Positions 7,517 to 15,974 of a stretch of 64,000 nt of DNA are shown piece after piece. This DNA is from F1-60-MAGs149 sp037133755 (GTDB taxonomy: Bacteria; Actinomycetota; Thermoleophilia; Gaiellales; F1-60-MAGs149): NCBI GenBank assembly GCA_037133755.1, contig JBAXNN010000001.1:1-64000 (forward strand), given 5' to 3'. The translations under genes were made by a program, and so were the position numbers. Every line of letters starts with the position of its first letter. The first letter of the stretch is position 1. The notes under the pieces were generated by a model that worked only from the letters and a program-made list of their open reading frames with translations, did no database searches and was not told the DNA's origin.

Positions 7517-9310
7517 GTGTCGGATCAGAAACTGCCCAAGCCCGGCGAGCCGGACCCCCTTGAGGGGCAGCTGCTCGACCACGTCAATCAGGGCCGCGCC
7601 GATGGCGGCATCGACGTGGCCGATTGGGCCGGCGGCATCGAGGAGGTGCCCGCGCACCTGCCCGCGTTCCGGGTCGGACGCCGCTGGATCTCGTTCGCGA
7701 AGCTGATCACCGGGATCATCGTGCTCGGCATCCTCGGCGCGATCATCTGCCGCTTCTTCTGGAGCTTCGGCTTCATGCAGGACTTCATCGCGAAGTACCC
7801 CGGTACGTCGAGCGACTACGTCAAGCCGATGTACGGCGGGTTCCCGTGGTGGCTGCGCTGGCAGCACCTCTTCAACCTGCTCTTCATGATGTTCATCATC
7901 CGCGCGGGCATCCAGATCCTCGCCGACCACCCGCGCCTCTACGTGAATCCGGGCTCGACGCCCGACACCGAGTGGATGCGCCTGCGCGGCGCCGTCCCCG
8001 CCGACCGCCGCGACATGTCGCAGCCGGCACGCGTGTGGAAGGCCAAGGACGACGCGGTCGCGCTGCCGAAGTGGCTCGGCATCCCCGGCATCCGCCACTC
8101 GATCGGCCTCGCACGCTGGTGGCACTTCTCGTTCGACACCCTCTGGGTGATCAACGGCGTCATCTTCTACGTGCTGATCTTCGGCACCGGGCAGTACCAC
8201 CGCATCGTCCCGAACTCGCTCGACGTGTTCCCGAACGCGTTCTCGACGTTCTTCACGTACATGTCGCTGCACCTGCCCGAGAACGCGGGCTACGCGACGT
8301 ACAACGCGCTGCAGCTGCTCGCGTACTTCACGACCGTGTTCATCGCCGCCCCGCTCGCGCTGATCACCGGCCTGCTGCAGGCGCCGTCGATCAGCGGTCG
8401 CCTCGGCCTCGCCGCCGGGCCGCTCAACCGCCAGACCGCCCGCACCATCCACTTCGCGGTGCTGATCTGGATGCTGTTCTTCATCCTCGTCCACACCGCG
8501 ATGGTGTTCATGACGGGCCTGATCCCGAATCTGAACCACATCATCTACGGCACCGACACGTCACGGCCGTCCGCGCTGATCGTCTACCTCGTGTTCATGG
8601 CCGGCATCGTCGTGCTGTGGCTGCTCGCCTCACCGTTCACGCTGCGCTACCCGCGCATCGTGCAGAAGGCCGGGCGCTTCATGGTCGGCAACACCAAGGC
8701 GTTCATGGAGTGGGCGGATCCGCGCGACTCGTATCGCGAGGACCAGATCTCGCCGTACTTCTGGCCCAACGGCGAGGAGCCGCGCTCGACCGTCTACGAG
8801 CGCCATGTCGCCAACGACTTCGCCGACTGGACCGTGCGCATCGACGGCCTCGTCGCCAACCCCGTCGAGCTGTCCCTCGCCGACCTCAAGGCGATGCCGA
8901 AGCAAGAGCAGATCACCCAGCACTTCTGCATCCAGGGCTGGTCGGGCATCGGCAAGTGGGGCGGCGTCCACATGCAGCACATCCTCGACCTCGTACAGCC
9001 GAAGCCTGAGGCGAAGTGGGTCGTCTTCTACTCGATGGCCGACGGCGCCGTCGGCGGCCGCTACTACGACTGCCACCGCATCGAGAACATGTCGCACCAC
9101 CTGACGATCCTCGCGTACGAGTTCAACGGCGAGCCGCTCAACATCACCCACGGCGCGCCGCTGCGCCTGCGCGACGAGGTCGAGCTCGGCTTCAAGCAGG
9201 TCAAGTGGATCGAGGCGATCGAGTTCGTCGAGAGCTTCGACCACCTCGGCGCCGGCCAGGGCGGCTACAACGAGGACCAGGAGTTCTACGGCTACCGGAT
9301 GCCGATCTGA
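7517..9310 (+). CDS. Membrane cytochrome b / sulfite-oxidase-type molybdopterin oxidoreductase fusion
   Basis: A 597-residue protein. Residues ~65-390 carry about five hydrophobic helices with conserved His (WWLRWQHLFNLLFMMFIIRAG, RWWHFSFDTLWVING, RTIHFAVLIWMLFFILVHTA) resembling di-haem cytochrome b561/formate-dehydrogenase gamma subunits. Residues ~430-597 are a sulfite-oxidase/YedY-type Moco domain: HFCIQGWSGIGKWGG, with Cys471 as the Mo ligand, then YYDCHRIEN and PLRLRDEVELGFKQVKWI. It probably passes electrons between a soluble substrate and the quinone pool; the substrate is unknown. GTG 7517 has AGGAG 10 nt upstream. Genes moaC/moaB at 49451-50391 serve Moco synthesis. Confidence 0.85.
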   Translation: MSDQKLPKPGEPDPLEGQLLDHVNQGRADGGIDVADWAGGIEEVPAHLPAFRVGRRWISFAKLITGIIVLGILGAIICRFFWSFGFMQDFIAKYPGTSSDYVKPMYGGFPWWLRWQHLFNLLFMMFIIRAGIQILADHPRLYVNPGSTPDTEWMRLRGAVPADRRDMSQPARVWKAKDDAVALPKWLGIPGIRHSIGLARWWHFSFDTLWVINGVIFYVLIFGTGQYHRIVPNSLDVFPNAFSTFFTYMSLHLPENAGYATYNALQLLAYFTTVFIAAPLALITGLLQAPSISGRLGLAAGPLNRQTARTIHFAVLIWMLFFILVHTAMVFMTGLIPNLNHIIYGTDTSRPSALIVYLVFMAGIVVLWLLASPFTLRYPRIVQKAGRFMVGNTKAFMEWADPRDSYREDQISPYFWPNGEEPRSTVYERHVANDFADWTVRIDGLVANPVELSLADLKAMPKQEQITQHFCIQGWSGIGKWGGVHMQHILDLVQPKPEAKWVVFYSMADGAVGGRYYDCHRIENMSHHLTILAYEFNGEPLNITHGAPLRLRDEVELGFKQVKWIEAIEFVESFDHLGAGQGGYNEDQEFYGYRMPI

Positions 9311-9332
9311 GCGACCGGCTAGCCTGCGGACG

Positions 9333-9818
9333 ATGCTGATCCGCGCTGCACAAGACGGAGACCGAGACGCGATCGCGGCGATCGTCTGCGCCGTCGCCGC
9401 GACCGGCGAGACGTATGCGCTGGCGCACGACCTCTCCCCCGCCGCAGCGCTGACGGCGTGGTTCGAGCCGAACGCCACCGTCATCGTCGCGGTGGCCGAC
9501 GGCCGCGTGGTCGGCACCGCCAAGTACCTGCCCGTGCGCCCCGCCGGCGGCGCGCACGTCGCCACGGCGAGCTTCATGGTCGCGCCCGCCGAGGCCGGCC
9601 GTGGCATCGGCCGTGCGCTCGGCGAGGACGTCCTGCGCCGTGCGACCGAAGCCGGCTATGCCGCCATGCAGTTCAACGCCGTCGTCGAGACGAACACCGC
9701 GGCGATCGCGCTCTGGGAGTCGCTCGGCTTCCGCGTCATGACGACGATCCCCGCTGCTTTCGAGCACCCCTCTGCCGGCCGCGTCGGCCTGCACGTCATG
9801 TACCGCGGGCTCGCGTGA
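9333..9818 (+). CDS. GNAT-family N-acetyltransferase
   Basis: A 161-residue acetyl-CoA-dependent transferase. Motif A is SFMVAPAEAGRGIGRALGEDVLRRA (pyrophosphate-binding RGIGRA loop), and motif B is NTAAIALWESLGFRVM, as in the RimI/PAT branch. The -10-like TAGCCT at 9320-9325 ends 7 nt before the ATG, suggesting its own leaderless transcript, although only 22 bp separate it from the oxidoreductase gene. The stop overlaps the next gene's GTG (GTGA). The substrate is unknown. Confidence 0.88.
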   Translation: MLIRAAQDGDRDAIAAIVCAVAATGETYALAHDLSPAAALTAWFEPNATVIVAVADGRVVGTAKYLPVRPAGGAHVATASFMVAPAEAGRGIGRALGEDVLRRATEAGYAAMQFNAVVETNTAAIALWESLGFRVMTTIPAAFEHPSAGRVGLHVMYRGLA

Positions 9819-10084
9819 GCGAGGGGCTCGAGCTGCGACTGCAGCCGCGCGGTGGACGTGACCAGGTGATGGGCGAGCGCGACGGCGCGGTGCTGATCCG
9901 CATCGCCGCTCCGCCCGTCGACGGCAAGGCCAATGCCGCACTGATCGCGTTTGTGGCAAAGACCATCGGCGTGCCCAAGAGCAGCGTCGAGATCATCCGC
10001 GGCGAGACGTCGCGCAACAAGGTGATCCGCGTCGAGGGCCGCTCCCCCGACGACGTGCGCTCACTGCTCCTCGCCGCAGCGTGA
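9815..10084 (+). CDS. DUF167 / YggU-family protein
   Basis: An 89-residue protein with the YggU core LELRLQPRGGRDQV, IRIAAPPVDGKANAALIAFVAKTIGVPKSSVEIIRGETSRNKVIRVEG. The family's fold is known but its function is not. The GTG start at 9815 overlaps the GNAT stop, indicating translational coupling. Confidence 0.88.
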   Translation: MSEGLELRLQPRGGRDQVMGERDGAVLIRIAAPPVDGKANAALIAFVAKTIGVPKSSVEIIRGETSRNKVIRVEGRSPDDVRSLLLAAA

Positions 10085-10116
10085 CTGCGAATCCGGACCC
10101 GGGTCCAGATTCGCAG
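10085..10116. terminator. Convergent hairpin terminator
   Basis: A 32-bp near-perfect palindrome (CTGCGAATCCGGACCC with complement, one mismatch) that exactly fills the space between the stop codons of the convergent DUF167 and NTF2-like genes. Confidence 0.7.
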
Positions 10117-10578
10117 CTACGCCGTCGTCGGCAGGTTGAAGTTCCCCTGCGCGACGAGCAGCCAGCGGGTGCCCTGCCAGCGGAAGACCGCCAGCTGCGG
10201 TGCCGGTGCCGGGTTGTACATCGCGCCGTTGACGAACAGCGTCGCCGTCGCCTCCATGCGCACCGTGACGATGCCGTTCGCACGGCCCTGCGTGACGTCG
10301 GCGAACGAGAACGCGCGCAGGTCCGGCAGCTTCGCGAGGTACTGCGTACGGTTGGCGTGCGAGCCGTCGGCGCGCTGGATCTGGAACGCCTGGCACAGCA
10401 GGTTCGCGATCGCCGGCTTGTCCTTGTTGACGAGCAGCTGCGAGTAGGCCGTCATCAACGCGAGGCCCGAGGACGACTTCGCATGGAGGACCTGATCAGG
10501 CGTCTTGGCGGCACCGAACGCGGGCACGGCGCAGAAGGCGAAGATCACGACGGAGAGGGCGAGCATGCGGCGAATCAT
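10117..10578 (-). CDS. Secreted NTF2/SnoaL-like hypothetical protein
   Basis: A 153-residue protein with a signal peptide (MIRRMLALSVVIFAFCAVPAFG) and a mature part that reads like a small alpha+beta NTF2-like fold (alternating helix then strands: VTQGRANGIVTVRMEATATLF, APQLAVFRWQGTRWLLVAQ). The terminal WQGTRWLL pattern recurs in DUF4440/SnoaL-like proteins. The family call is tentative and no catalytic residue is evident. ATG 10578 is chosen over a 10776 GTG because it starts the signal peptide and because upstream lies tRNA-derived DNA. Confidence 0.7.
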   Translation of the reverse strand: MIRRMLALSVVIFAFCAVPAFGAAKTPDQVLHAKSSSGLALMTAYSQLLVNKDKPAIANLLCQAFQIQRADGSHANRTQYLAKLPDLRAFSFADVTQGRANGIVTVRMEATATLFVNGAMYNPAPAPQLAVFRWQGTRWLLVAQGNFNLPTTA

Positions 10579-10692
10579 GCGCGGATGGTACTCCGCCGGA
10601 GCAACGGCCATGAAGCCCCCAACGTTCCCGAATTCAAACGGCGAGCCGAACAGCTTCCACCCCGACTCGCCACCTGCCCCAAGCTGGACCCG

Positions 10693-10894
10693 CGTGGTTG
10701 AAGGAGCACGATTGGAAATCGTGTAGGCGGGGTTGACCTGTCTCGAGGGTGCTCGGCGCGTGCTGCACGCCACCAAGGATCTGCTCGCAACCAGGTCAGT
10801 CGAGACCGGCTACGCCGTTCTCGAGCAGCAGCGGCGAGGGCGCTGGCCAGAATCGACCCCGCAACCTCAGTGCCACTGCGCCAGCTTTCGAATC
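10693..10894 (+). pseudogene. tRNA-Ser pseudogene interrupted by a 138-bp insert
   Basis: 10693-10748 matches the intact tRNA-Ser(GGA) below from the end of the D stem through anticodon arm, variable arm and T-stem 5' strand (GAGGG), with one substitution. The acceptor/D-arm 5' part is scrambled. The T loop (TTCGAATC) resumes only at 10887, after 138 bp related to the insert at 51-187. Inside it, 10842-10847 can pair with 10880-10885. A 23-bp flank at 10632-10654 recurs at 10911-10933, so the locus arose by duplicating a ~280-bp unit containing the tRNA gene. Confidence 0.75.
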
Positions 10895-10958
10895 TCTCAA
10901 CCGTCAGACCATTCAAACGGCGAGCCGAACAGCCATGCCAGATATGCTGCCCCGCGTT

Positions 10959-11048
10959 GGAGCGGTGTCCGAGTGGTTGAAGGAGCACGATTGGAAATCG
11001 TGTAGGCGGGGTTAACCTGTCTCGAGGGTTCGAATCCCTCTCGCTCCG
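10959..11048 (+). tRNA. tRNA-Ser(GGA)
   Basis: A 90-nt class II tRNA. Acceptor GGAGCGG pairs with TCGCTCC (one G-T), discriminator G. The anticodon stem CACGA/TCGTG closes loop TTGGAAA (anticodon GGA). It has a long variable arm and the T arm GAGGG-TTCGAAT-CCCTC. It reads UCC/UCU. Confidence 0.95.
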
Positions 11049-11136
11049 TCGGGTGGTGCCGGCGAGATTCGCAAGACGCTTGCCTCTCCCAGCGACCGTA
11101 ATCCCTCTCGCTTCGACCAACCAGATAGGGGCAGTG

Positions 11137-12168
11137 ATGCGCGCGACGGTTCTTCACAGTGCAGGCGACGTCCGGATCGAGGACGTGCCTGATGCTCGGC
11201 TCGTTGAGCCCACGGACGCGGTGCTGAGGATCACGAGCGCGTGCATCTGCGGCAGTGATCTCTGGCGCTACCGGGACACGGAGGCCGAGGCGGAGCCGAA
11301 GCGGATGGGGCACGAGTTCATCGGCATCGTCGAGGAGCTCGGCGCAGACGTTCGCACGTTGCAGGTCGGCGACCTCGTGGTCGCGCCGTTCGCCTACTCC
11401 GATGGTACGTGCGACCTCTGCCTGGAGGGTCTGCCGACGTCGTGCCAGCACGGCGGCTTCTGGGGCTGGGGCGACATCGACGGTGGCCAAGGCGAGGCCG
11501 TCCGCGTGCCGTTCGCCGACGGCACGCTCGTGAAGCTCCCCGTCGCTCCCGATGACGCACTCATGGCGTCCCTGTTGACGCTCTCCGATGTCATGGGTAC
11601 CGGCCACCACGCCGCGGTTGGAGCGCGCGTCGCCCCCGGGCGCGTCACCGCCGTCATCGGCGACGGCGCCGTCGGGCTGTGCGGCGTGATCGCCGCCAAG
11701 CGACTCGGCGCCGAGCGCATCATCCTGCTCGGCCGCCACACGGACCGAACACAGCTCGGGCGCGAGTTCGGCGCCACCGACGTCGTGGCCGAGCGCGGCG
11801 AGGCGGCAGTCGAGCGCGTCCTCGAATTGACCGGCGGCGGAGCGCACAGCGTCCTCGAGTGCGTCGGCACCAGCGACTCGCTCGGCACCGCGATCGCCAT
11901 CACCCGCCCCGGTGGGGCAATCGGCCGCGTCGGCGTCCCGCAGGACGATGCGATCCCCGGTGCTCGCGCCTCGTTCATGTCCAACATCACGATCAGCGGC
12001 GGCGTCGCACCCGTACGTTCCTACATCGAGGAGCTCATGCCGGACGTCCTCGAGGGACGCATCGAGCCGGGCCGCGTGCTCGACCACACCGTCGACCTCG
12101 CCGGCGTGCCGGAGGGCTACCGCCTGATGGACCGGCGGGAGTCGATCAAGGTGCTCGTCCGCCCGTAG
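11137..12168 (+). CDS. Zn-dependent medium-chain alcohol dehydrogenase
   Basis: A 343-residue MDR-family oxidoreductase. The N-terminal GroES-like domain has the catalytic Zn ligands in CICGSDLWRYR (Cys38) and MGHEFIGIVEELG; only two Cys of the structural-Zn lobe are obvious (GTCDLCLEGLPTSC gives three). The Rossmann domain begins at VTAVIGDGAVGLCGVIAAKRLGA, with GRHTDR suggesting NADP/NAD discrimination that cannot be settled here. ATG 11137 fits the family N terminus (MRATVLHSAGDVRIEDVPDA); the open frame upstream runs through tRNA-Ser flank. The substrate is unknown. Confidence 0.9.
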   Translation: MRATVLHSAGDVRIEDVPDARLVEPTDAVLRITSACICGSDLWRYRDTEAEAEPKRMGHEFIGIVEELGADVRTLQVGDLVVAPFAYSDGTCDLCLEGLPTSCQHGGFWGWGDIDGGQGEAVRVPFADGTLVKLPVAPDDALMASLLTLSDVMGTGHHAAVGARVAPGRVTAVIGDGAVGLCGVIAAKRLGAERIILLGRHTDRTQLGREFGATDVVAERGEAAVERVLELTGGGAHSVLECVGTSDSLGTAIAITRPGGAIGRVGVPQDDAIPGARASFMSNITISGGVAPVRSYIEELMPDVLEGRIEPGRVLDHTVDLAGVPEGYRLMDRRESIKVLVRP

Positions 12169-12223
12169 CCGCTCGACGTCTGCCCGGTCGAGTGCCGCTG
12201 TTTCGCTACCGTTCTCGCACCCC

Positions 12224-12295
12224 GGGCGTATAGCTCAGCGGTAGAGCGCTCGCCTCACACGCGAGAAGTCCCTGGTTCGAACCCAGGTACGCCCA
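12224..12295 (+). tRNA. tRNA-Val(CAC)
   Basis: GGGCGTA acceptor pairs with TACGCCC, discriminator A; D arm GCTCAGCGGTAGAGC; anticodon stem CTCGC/GCGAG around CTCACAC (anticodon CAC); T arm CCTGG-TTCGAAC-CCAGG. Confidence 0.95.
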
Positions 12296-12306
12296 CTCTC
12301 CGGGAC

Positions 12307-12975
12307 CTAAGGGCAGCCTGGAGTCCCGCCGTTAAAGCACAGGTAGATCCCATCAACGAAAACGGCGAAACGCTTCGTGTCCGCATTGGTAATCGTCTGG
12401 GGCGTCGTGTGACGTGTGGCGTGGACGGCGAGGAATCCGTCGCTTTTCGCAAGCGCTGCCGCCTCTTGATTGGTATCAACCGTCATCGTGGTCAGGAGCA
12501 GCTGACCGGTGCCGTTCGGGTTGTCGACGAGCTTGGTGTTGCTCATCTTCGCAATCGCCGTCTTCGGCTTGCCCTGCCCCGAACCAAAGACGATCGACGC
12601 GTTTGGCGGATTTGCGTTGAACGAGTCCTTGCCTCCCTGCGTCCACAGCGCAGCAAACTGCTTGATCGTCATCAGTCCTGCGTCACGATTGGGGCGATCG
12701 GTAAACCACGTAATCCCAGTGTTAGCCGCATCAACCGGTATTGACACGTCGTACGCCATCTCCGAGCCGGCAACCGGCTTGACGGTCGCGTTGGTTCCAT
12801 AGAACGAGAAGAGATACGAAGGCGCGACCTTCCCCGCAGCAGCATCCGCCGCCGCAGTCGTCGCCGGTGTCGAAGCCGAGGTCGACGAGCTATCACTCGA
12901 CCCACAACCAACCACACCAAACGCACCAACCACCACCACAACCAACAACCCCAACACCTTCATAAACGGCTTCAA
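12307..12975 (-). CDS. Lipoprotein, WFTDRPNRDAG paralogue family (member 1)
   Basis: A ~222-residue exported lipoprotein. The signal peptide ends in the lipobox VVGC followed by a Ser/Thr/Ala linker. The mature domain (about residues 45-210) has the blocks SYLFSFYGTNATVKPVAGSE, ITWFTDRPNRDAG, SIVFGSGQGKPKTAIAKMSN, VDNPNGTGQL and ITNADTKRFAVFVD, shared with the proteins at 15975 and 16947. It ends soon after FAVFVD, without the Cys-rich tail of those two. I do not recognise the family. TTG 12975 is preferred because AAGGA lies 4 nt upstream and the paralogue at 15975 has GTG at the same codon. It starts 13 nt after the substrate-binding-protein stop and is probably co-transcribed. Confidence 0.75.
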   Translation of the reverse strand: MKPFMKVLGLLVVVVVGAFGVVGCGSSDSSSTSASTPATTAAADAAAGKVAPSYLFSFYGTNATVKPVAGSEMAYDVSIPVDAANTGITWFTDRPNRDAGLMTIKQFAALWTQGGKDSFNANPPNASIVFGSGQGKPKTAIAKMSNTKLVDNPNGTGQLLLTTMTVDTNQEAAALAKSDGFLAVHATRHTTPQTITNADTKRFAVFVDGIYLCFNGGTPGCP

Positions 12976-12988
12976 AGCATCCTTCTTT

Positions 12989-14215
12989 CTACGAATTACC
13001 GTGACCAACAACAGCGAACATGGAGCCCAAGCGCTTGGCCGTGGCCGGGAGTGCACTGACCTGATCGAACGACGCAACGAGCTGGAAGATGTGCACGCGG
13101 GGATTGATCACGTCATGGCGTGCGGTGAACCCCACCGGCTGACCCATCAGCGAGTCGGCCAAGCGGGTATGCGGTAGCGCGGCAAGAAGGCCTTGTCGCG
13201 AGACGACACCGTTCCGGCACGCCGTCCTGGCGGCCTGTGCCACGACCTGCGCAGCGACAAAGCTGCCCGCCCCGCCGATCGGTGCCTCATGGAACGTCTT
13301 GAGGTAGAGCGCCTGAGCCTCGCGCCCATCTTTCGTCGCGTCGAGCGCTGGGATGCCATACGTGGTGTACGCGCCGATGCCGGCGAAGGTCGTGGTGTAG
13401 AGCGCATCGCCACCCACAAGCGTGGGGAACTTTCCGGCGCTATGGAGCTGCTGCACGAGGTTGTTGGCGTCGGCTGCCCGCAGGAATGCGAGAGCAACAA
13501 CGTCGCCCGTCGTGATCTGAGCGATGACATCGGTGTAATCCGTGGCGCTCAGGGCGACGGTGGAGCGCGTCGAAGCGACGCCGAGCGCAGTCAGCGTGGT
13601 CGTTAGCCCATCGGCCAGTCCGAGCGCGTAGGGATCGTCCTGTTGGATAACCACGACGCGGGACGGGCGCAGGGTGCCCGCGACAAACCGACCGAGGGCT
13701 GGCGCCTGCGCCGAATCATTTGGAATCACTCGGAAGAAATTCTTGAGCGACCCGTCGGTGAGCGAGGTGCGCGACGCCGAGCCAGAAACGTACCCCAACC
13801 CGTTGGCGTCGAATACGGGGCCCATCGTCGCCGTCGCAGTCGACGTCTGCGGGCCGATGATCGCCTTGATGTCAGGGTCAGCGGCGAGGCGCTGCGCGAT
13901 CGGCAGCATCGTCGAAGTACCCGAGCCGACGTTGGTATTGACGACCGTGAAGGCAGTGCCGTAGCGGAGGTTGGACTCGCGGATTGCGAGCCGCGTCCAA
14001 CGGAACGCCGAGCTGTAGGTGACGTCCGCGGAGGGACCCGTGTTGACCATCGCGAACTTCCCTGAGCATTGCGCGGCCGCTCGAGCGGAGGCCGTGGTGC
14101 CTGACGTGTCGGCGAGCGCTGGGCCTGCGAGGCACAGCCCCGCGAGCACGATGCTGGTTGCGAGGAGGAAGCGGCGGGCGCGCCCGAGGATCGGGTTCGT
14201 GGCCTTGGGCGACAT
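12989..14215 (-). CDS. Type I periplasmic-binding-fold substrate-binding protein (LivJ-like)
   Basis: A 408-residue exported ligand-binding protein: signal peptide (LLATSIVLAGLCLAGPALA), then two Rossmann-like lobes typical of branched-chain amino acid/amide receptors (LPIAQRLAADPDIKAIIGPQTS, GYVSGSASRTSLTDG, FFRVIPNDSAQAPALGRF, VVVIQQDDPYALGLADGL). No permease or ATPase genes are nearby, so it may serve a distant transporter or sensing. The last ~15 codons (RLGSMFAVVGHGNS) are echoed as non-coding remnants upstream of each of the other three paralogues. ATG 14215 gives a good signal peptide; an ATG at 14290 is possible. Confidence 0.82.
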   Translation of the reverse strand: MSPKATNPILGRARRFLLATSIVLAGLCLAGPALADTSGTTASARAAAQCSGKFAMVNTGPSADVTYSSAFRWTRLAIRESNLRYGTAFTVVNTNVGSGTSTMLPIAQRLAADPDIKAIIGPQTSTATATMGPVFDANGLGYVSGSASRTSLTDGSLKNFFRVIPNDSAQAPALGRFVAGTLRPSRVVVIQQDDPYALGLADGLTTTLTALGVASTRSTVALSATDYTDVIAQITTGDVVALAFLRAADANNLVQQLHSAGKFPTLVGGDALYTTTFAGIGAYTTYGIPALDATKDGREAQALYLKTFHEAPIGGAGSFVAAQVVAQAARTACRNGVVSRQGLLAALPHTRLADSLMGQPVGFTARHDVINPRVHIFQLVASFDQVSALPATAKRLGSMFAVVGHGNS

Positions 14216-14394
14216 TCGTGGCGTCGTGGCGAGCGGTGCGACATGGCGCTCCAGCGAGAGGACTGTTCTAAGATCTGCACGGTGCGTCATTTTTCGCAAC
14301 CATAGCAACTATTCAGAACTACGCAAGAGAAGCTGCATGAAACCGTCGAATTCGGGAACTCTCGGTGCTGTGCCCCATCCTCTAGGATCCCGCT

Positions 14395-15036
14395 GTGCCT
14401 GACGAAACGTCTCCGAGCGCCAAAGTGGGTGGCCGCCAGGCCGCGTATGTGGCTCGCAACCGCCAATCAATCCTCGAGGCGGGGAAGCGAGTGTTGGCCG
14501 ACATCGGGCCAACGGCAACCGTCGAGCAGATTTCGCACGAAGCGAACGTCACGCACACGACGATCTACAAGTACTTCCCCAACAAGGAAGTGCTGTTCGG
14601 CGAAGCCCTCTCTCAGGTCTGGGGAGAATGGCTTAGCTGGACGCTAAACGGCCAGATTGCCGGTGAGAGCTTGAGCGTCGCCGTTGATTCCGCGCGGAAA
14701 CTCTTCCGGCTCAATGACACCCATCCGCTGCTCGCGAAGATACTGAAAAACGGTCTCCAGAATCCCACGTTCATCATCCAGATTGTCTCGTCTGGCGCGT
14801 ACGAGGACTGGCGTCGACTTGCCGATCAAGGAGAGTTGAGCAACGACGATTTCGATGCCAGATGGATGCTCTACGCCTACGCCTTCGCGGGCATCACGAC
14901 GGCCGTGTACGTCCACGAGACGATGTCGGCCGTCGATGCCGATCGAGCGCTCGGCTACGCCCTGGGATTGTTGGGGGTGAGTCCGTCTCGGGCAACCCGA
15001 CTCGTGAACAGACCACTCACGATGGGTCCGCTCTGA
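14395..15036 (+). CDS. TetR-family transcriptional regulator
   Basis: A 213-residue repressor-type protein. The N-terminal HTH (residues ~20-68: RQSILEAGKRVLADIGPTAT, VEQISHEANVTHTTIYKYFPNKEVLFGEAL) is classic TetR; the all-helical C-terminal ligand/dimer domain is not assignable. The -10-like TAGGAT (14383-14388) ends 6 nt before GTG 14395, so it is probably leaderless. It is divergent from the substrate-binding protein and convergent with the paralogue cluster, so it may regulate one or both. Confidence 0.9.
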   Translation: MPDETSPSAKVGGRQAAYVARNRQSILEAGKRVLADIGPTATVEQISHEANVTHTTIYKYFPNKEVLFGEALSQVWGEWLSWTLNGQIAGESLSVAVDSARKLFRLNDTHPLLAKILKNGLQNPTFIIQIVSSGAYEDWRRLADQGELSNDDFDARWMLYAYAFAGITTAVYVHETMSAVDADRALGYALGLLGVSPSRATRLVNRPLTMGPL

Positions 15037-15128
15037 GCAGCCGATCCGCGTCACGTTTGGCAACGCCTCCAAAACAGACCCAAATCAGCGCCAACCAGCT
15101 TATCGCTCGATGCGCAACCAACAGCATG

Positions 15129-15869
15129 TTATTGGTAGGTCTCATTGATAGTGAGATTCCCCGCGCCCTGCGTGAAACCGCTGTATGCCTTGATGGTCTT
15201 ATACAAGGCCGTGACGGAATTGTCGGCGCCGAGACGGTATTTTGTAGTACTCGTGTAGGCAAGCTCTCCCGATGAGATGAGCGTTGCGGTGTCAACGGTG
15301 ATCCAGATGAGCGTGGTGGGCGTATCCGCGACAATCGACCACGTCAACGCGCCTTTCGTAACGGCCTCATCTTGGCCGTAATAGTTGAGGTACGTAGAAG
15401 CCGTGCCTTTACTTCCGACGGTTACCGACGTTGGGAAAGGCTTCAGGTTGGAATAGACGTAATTGGGCGGGTTACTCCCATCGGTCATCAGACCTACCGT
15501 GGAAGGGTCCCAGTAGATCTTCTCAATACCATCTGGTTGTCCGACATTGCTGTTGTAGAACGCACGGCAGAATTTCGTCGGCTGAACAAGACGATCAATC
15601 TCAGTTTCGTCAGAAATCAGCGCCGGAAGACCAGCGAGGTTTTTCCCTTCAACGGTCGGAGTAAAATCCTGTGTCTTCGTACCTTCGCAATACCCACTGA
15701 TGGCACCACTTTGTGAGAATCCGCCGGTGACGTACGCCTTCTGAGCAGCATTGAGATTGAACGTCGGAGCTGCGGATGTTGAGCTATCACTCGAGCCGCA
15801 GCCAGCCACACCGAACGCACCAACCATGACTACAACAAGCAGACCCAACACCTTCATAAAGGACTTCAC
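15129..15869 (-). CDS. Lipoprotein sharing only the signal region with the paralogue family (member 2)
   Basis: A 246-residue lipoprotein. The first ~30 residues (MKSFMKVLGLLVVVMVGAFG, then VAGCGSSDSS lipobox) are almost the same as in the neighbouring paralogues, but the mature domain (LNAAQKAYVTGGFSQSGAIS, YCEGTKTQDFTPTVEGKNLA, IEKIYWDPSTVGLM, SVTVGSKGTASTYLNYYGQD) has none of the WFTDRP blocks. I do not recognise it. GTG 15869 aligns with the start codons of members 1 and 3. The distance to member 3's stop is 105 bp, the same as between members 3 and 4. Confidence 0.72.
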   Translation of the reverse strand: MKSFMKVLGLLVVVMVGAFGVAGCGSSDSSTSAAPTFNLNAAQKAYVTGGFSQSGAISGYCEGTKTQDFTPTVEGKNLAGLPALISDETEIDRLVQPTKFCRAFYNSNVGQPDGIEKIYWDPSTVGLMTDGSNPPNYVYSNLKPFPTSVTVGSKGTASTYLNYYGQDEAVTKGALTWSIVADTPTTLIWITVDTATLISSGELAYTSTTKYRLGADNSVTALYKTIKAYSGFTQGAGNLTINETYQ

Positions 15870-15974
15870 AACACTCTACTTTCTACAAATTACCGTGACT
15901 AAGAACAGCGAACATGGCGCCGAAGCGCATCGTCAACGCCGACCCGCTTGATACGCGATACGACAACCGACGCA

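Noticed and set aside
10733..11005. 90-codon plus-strand open frame through the tRNA-Ser region
   Set aside because: It reads through a pseudogene and the intact tRNA-Ser; no RBS and no conserved codon pattern between the two insert copies.
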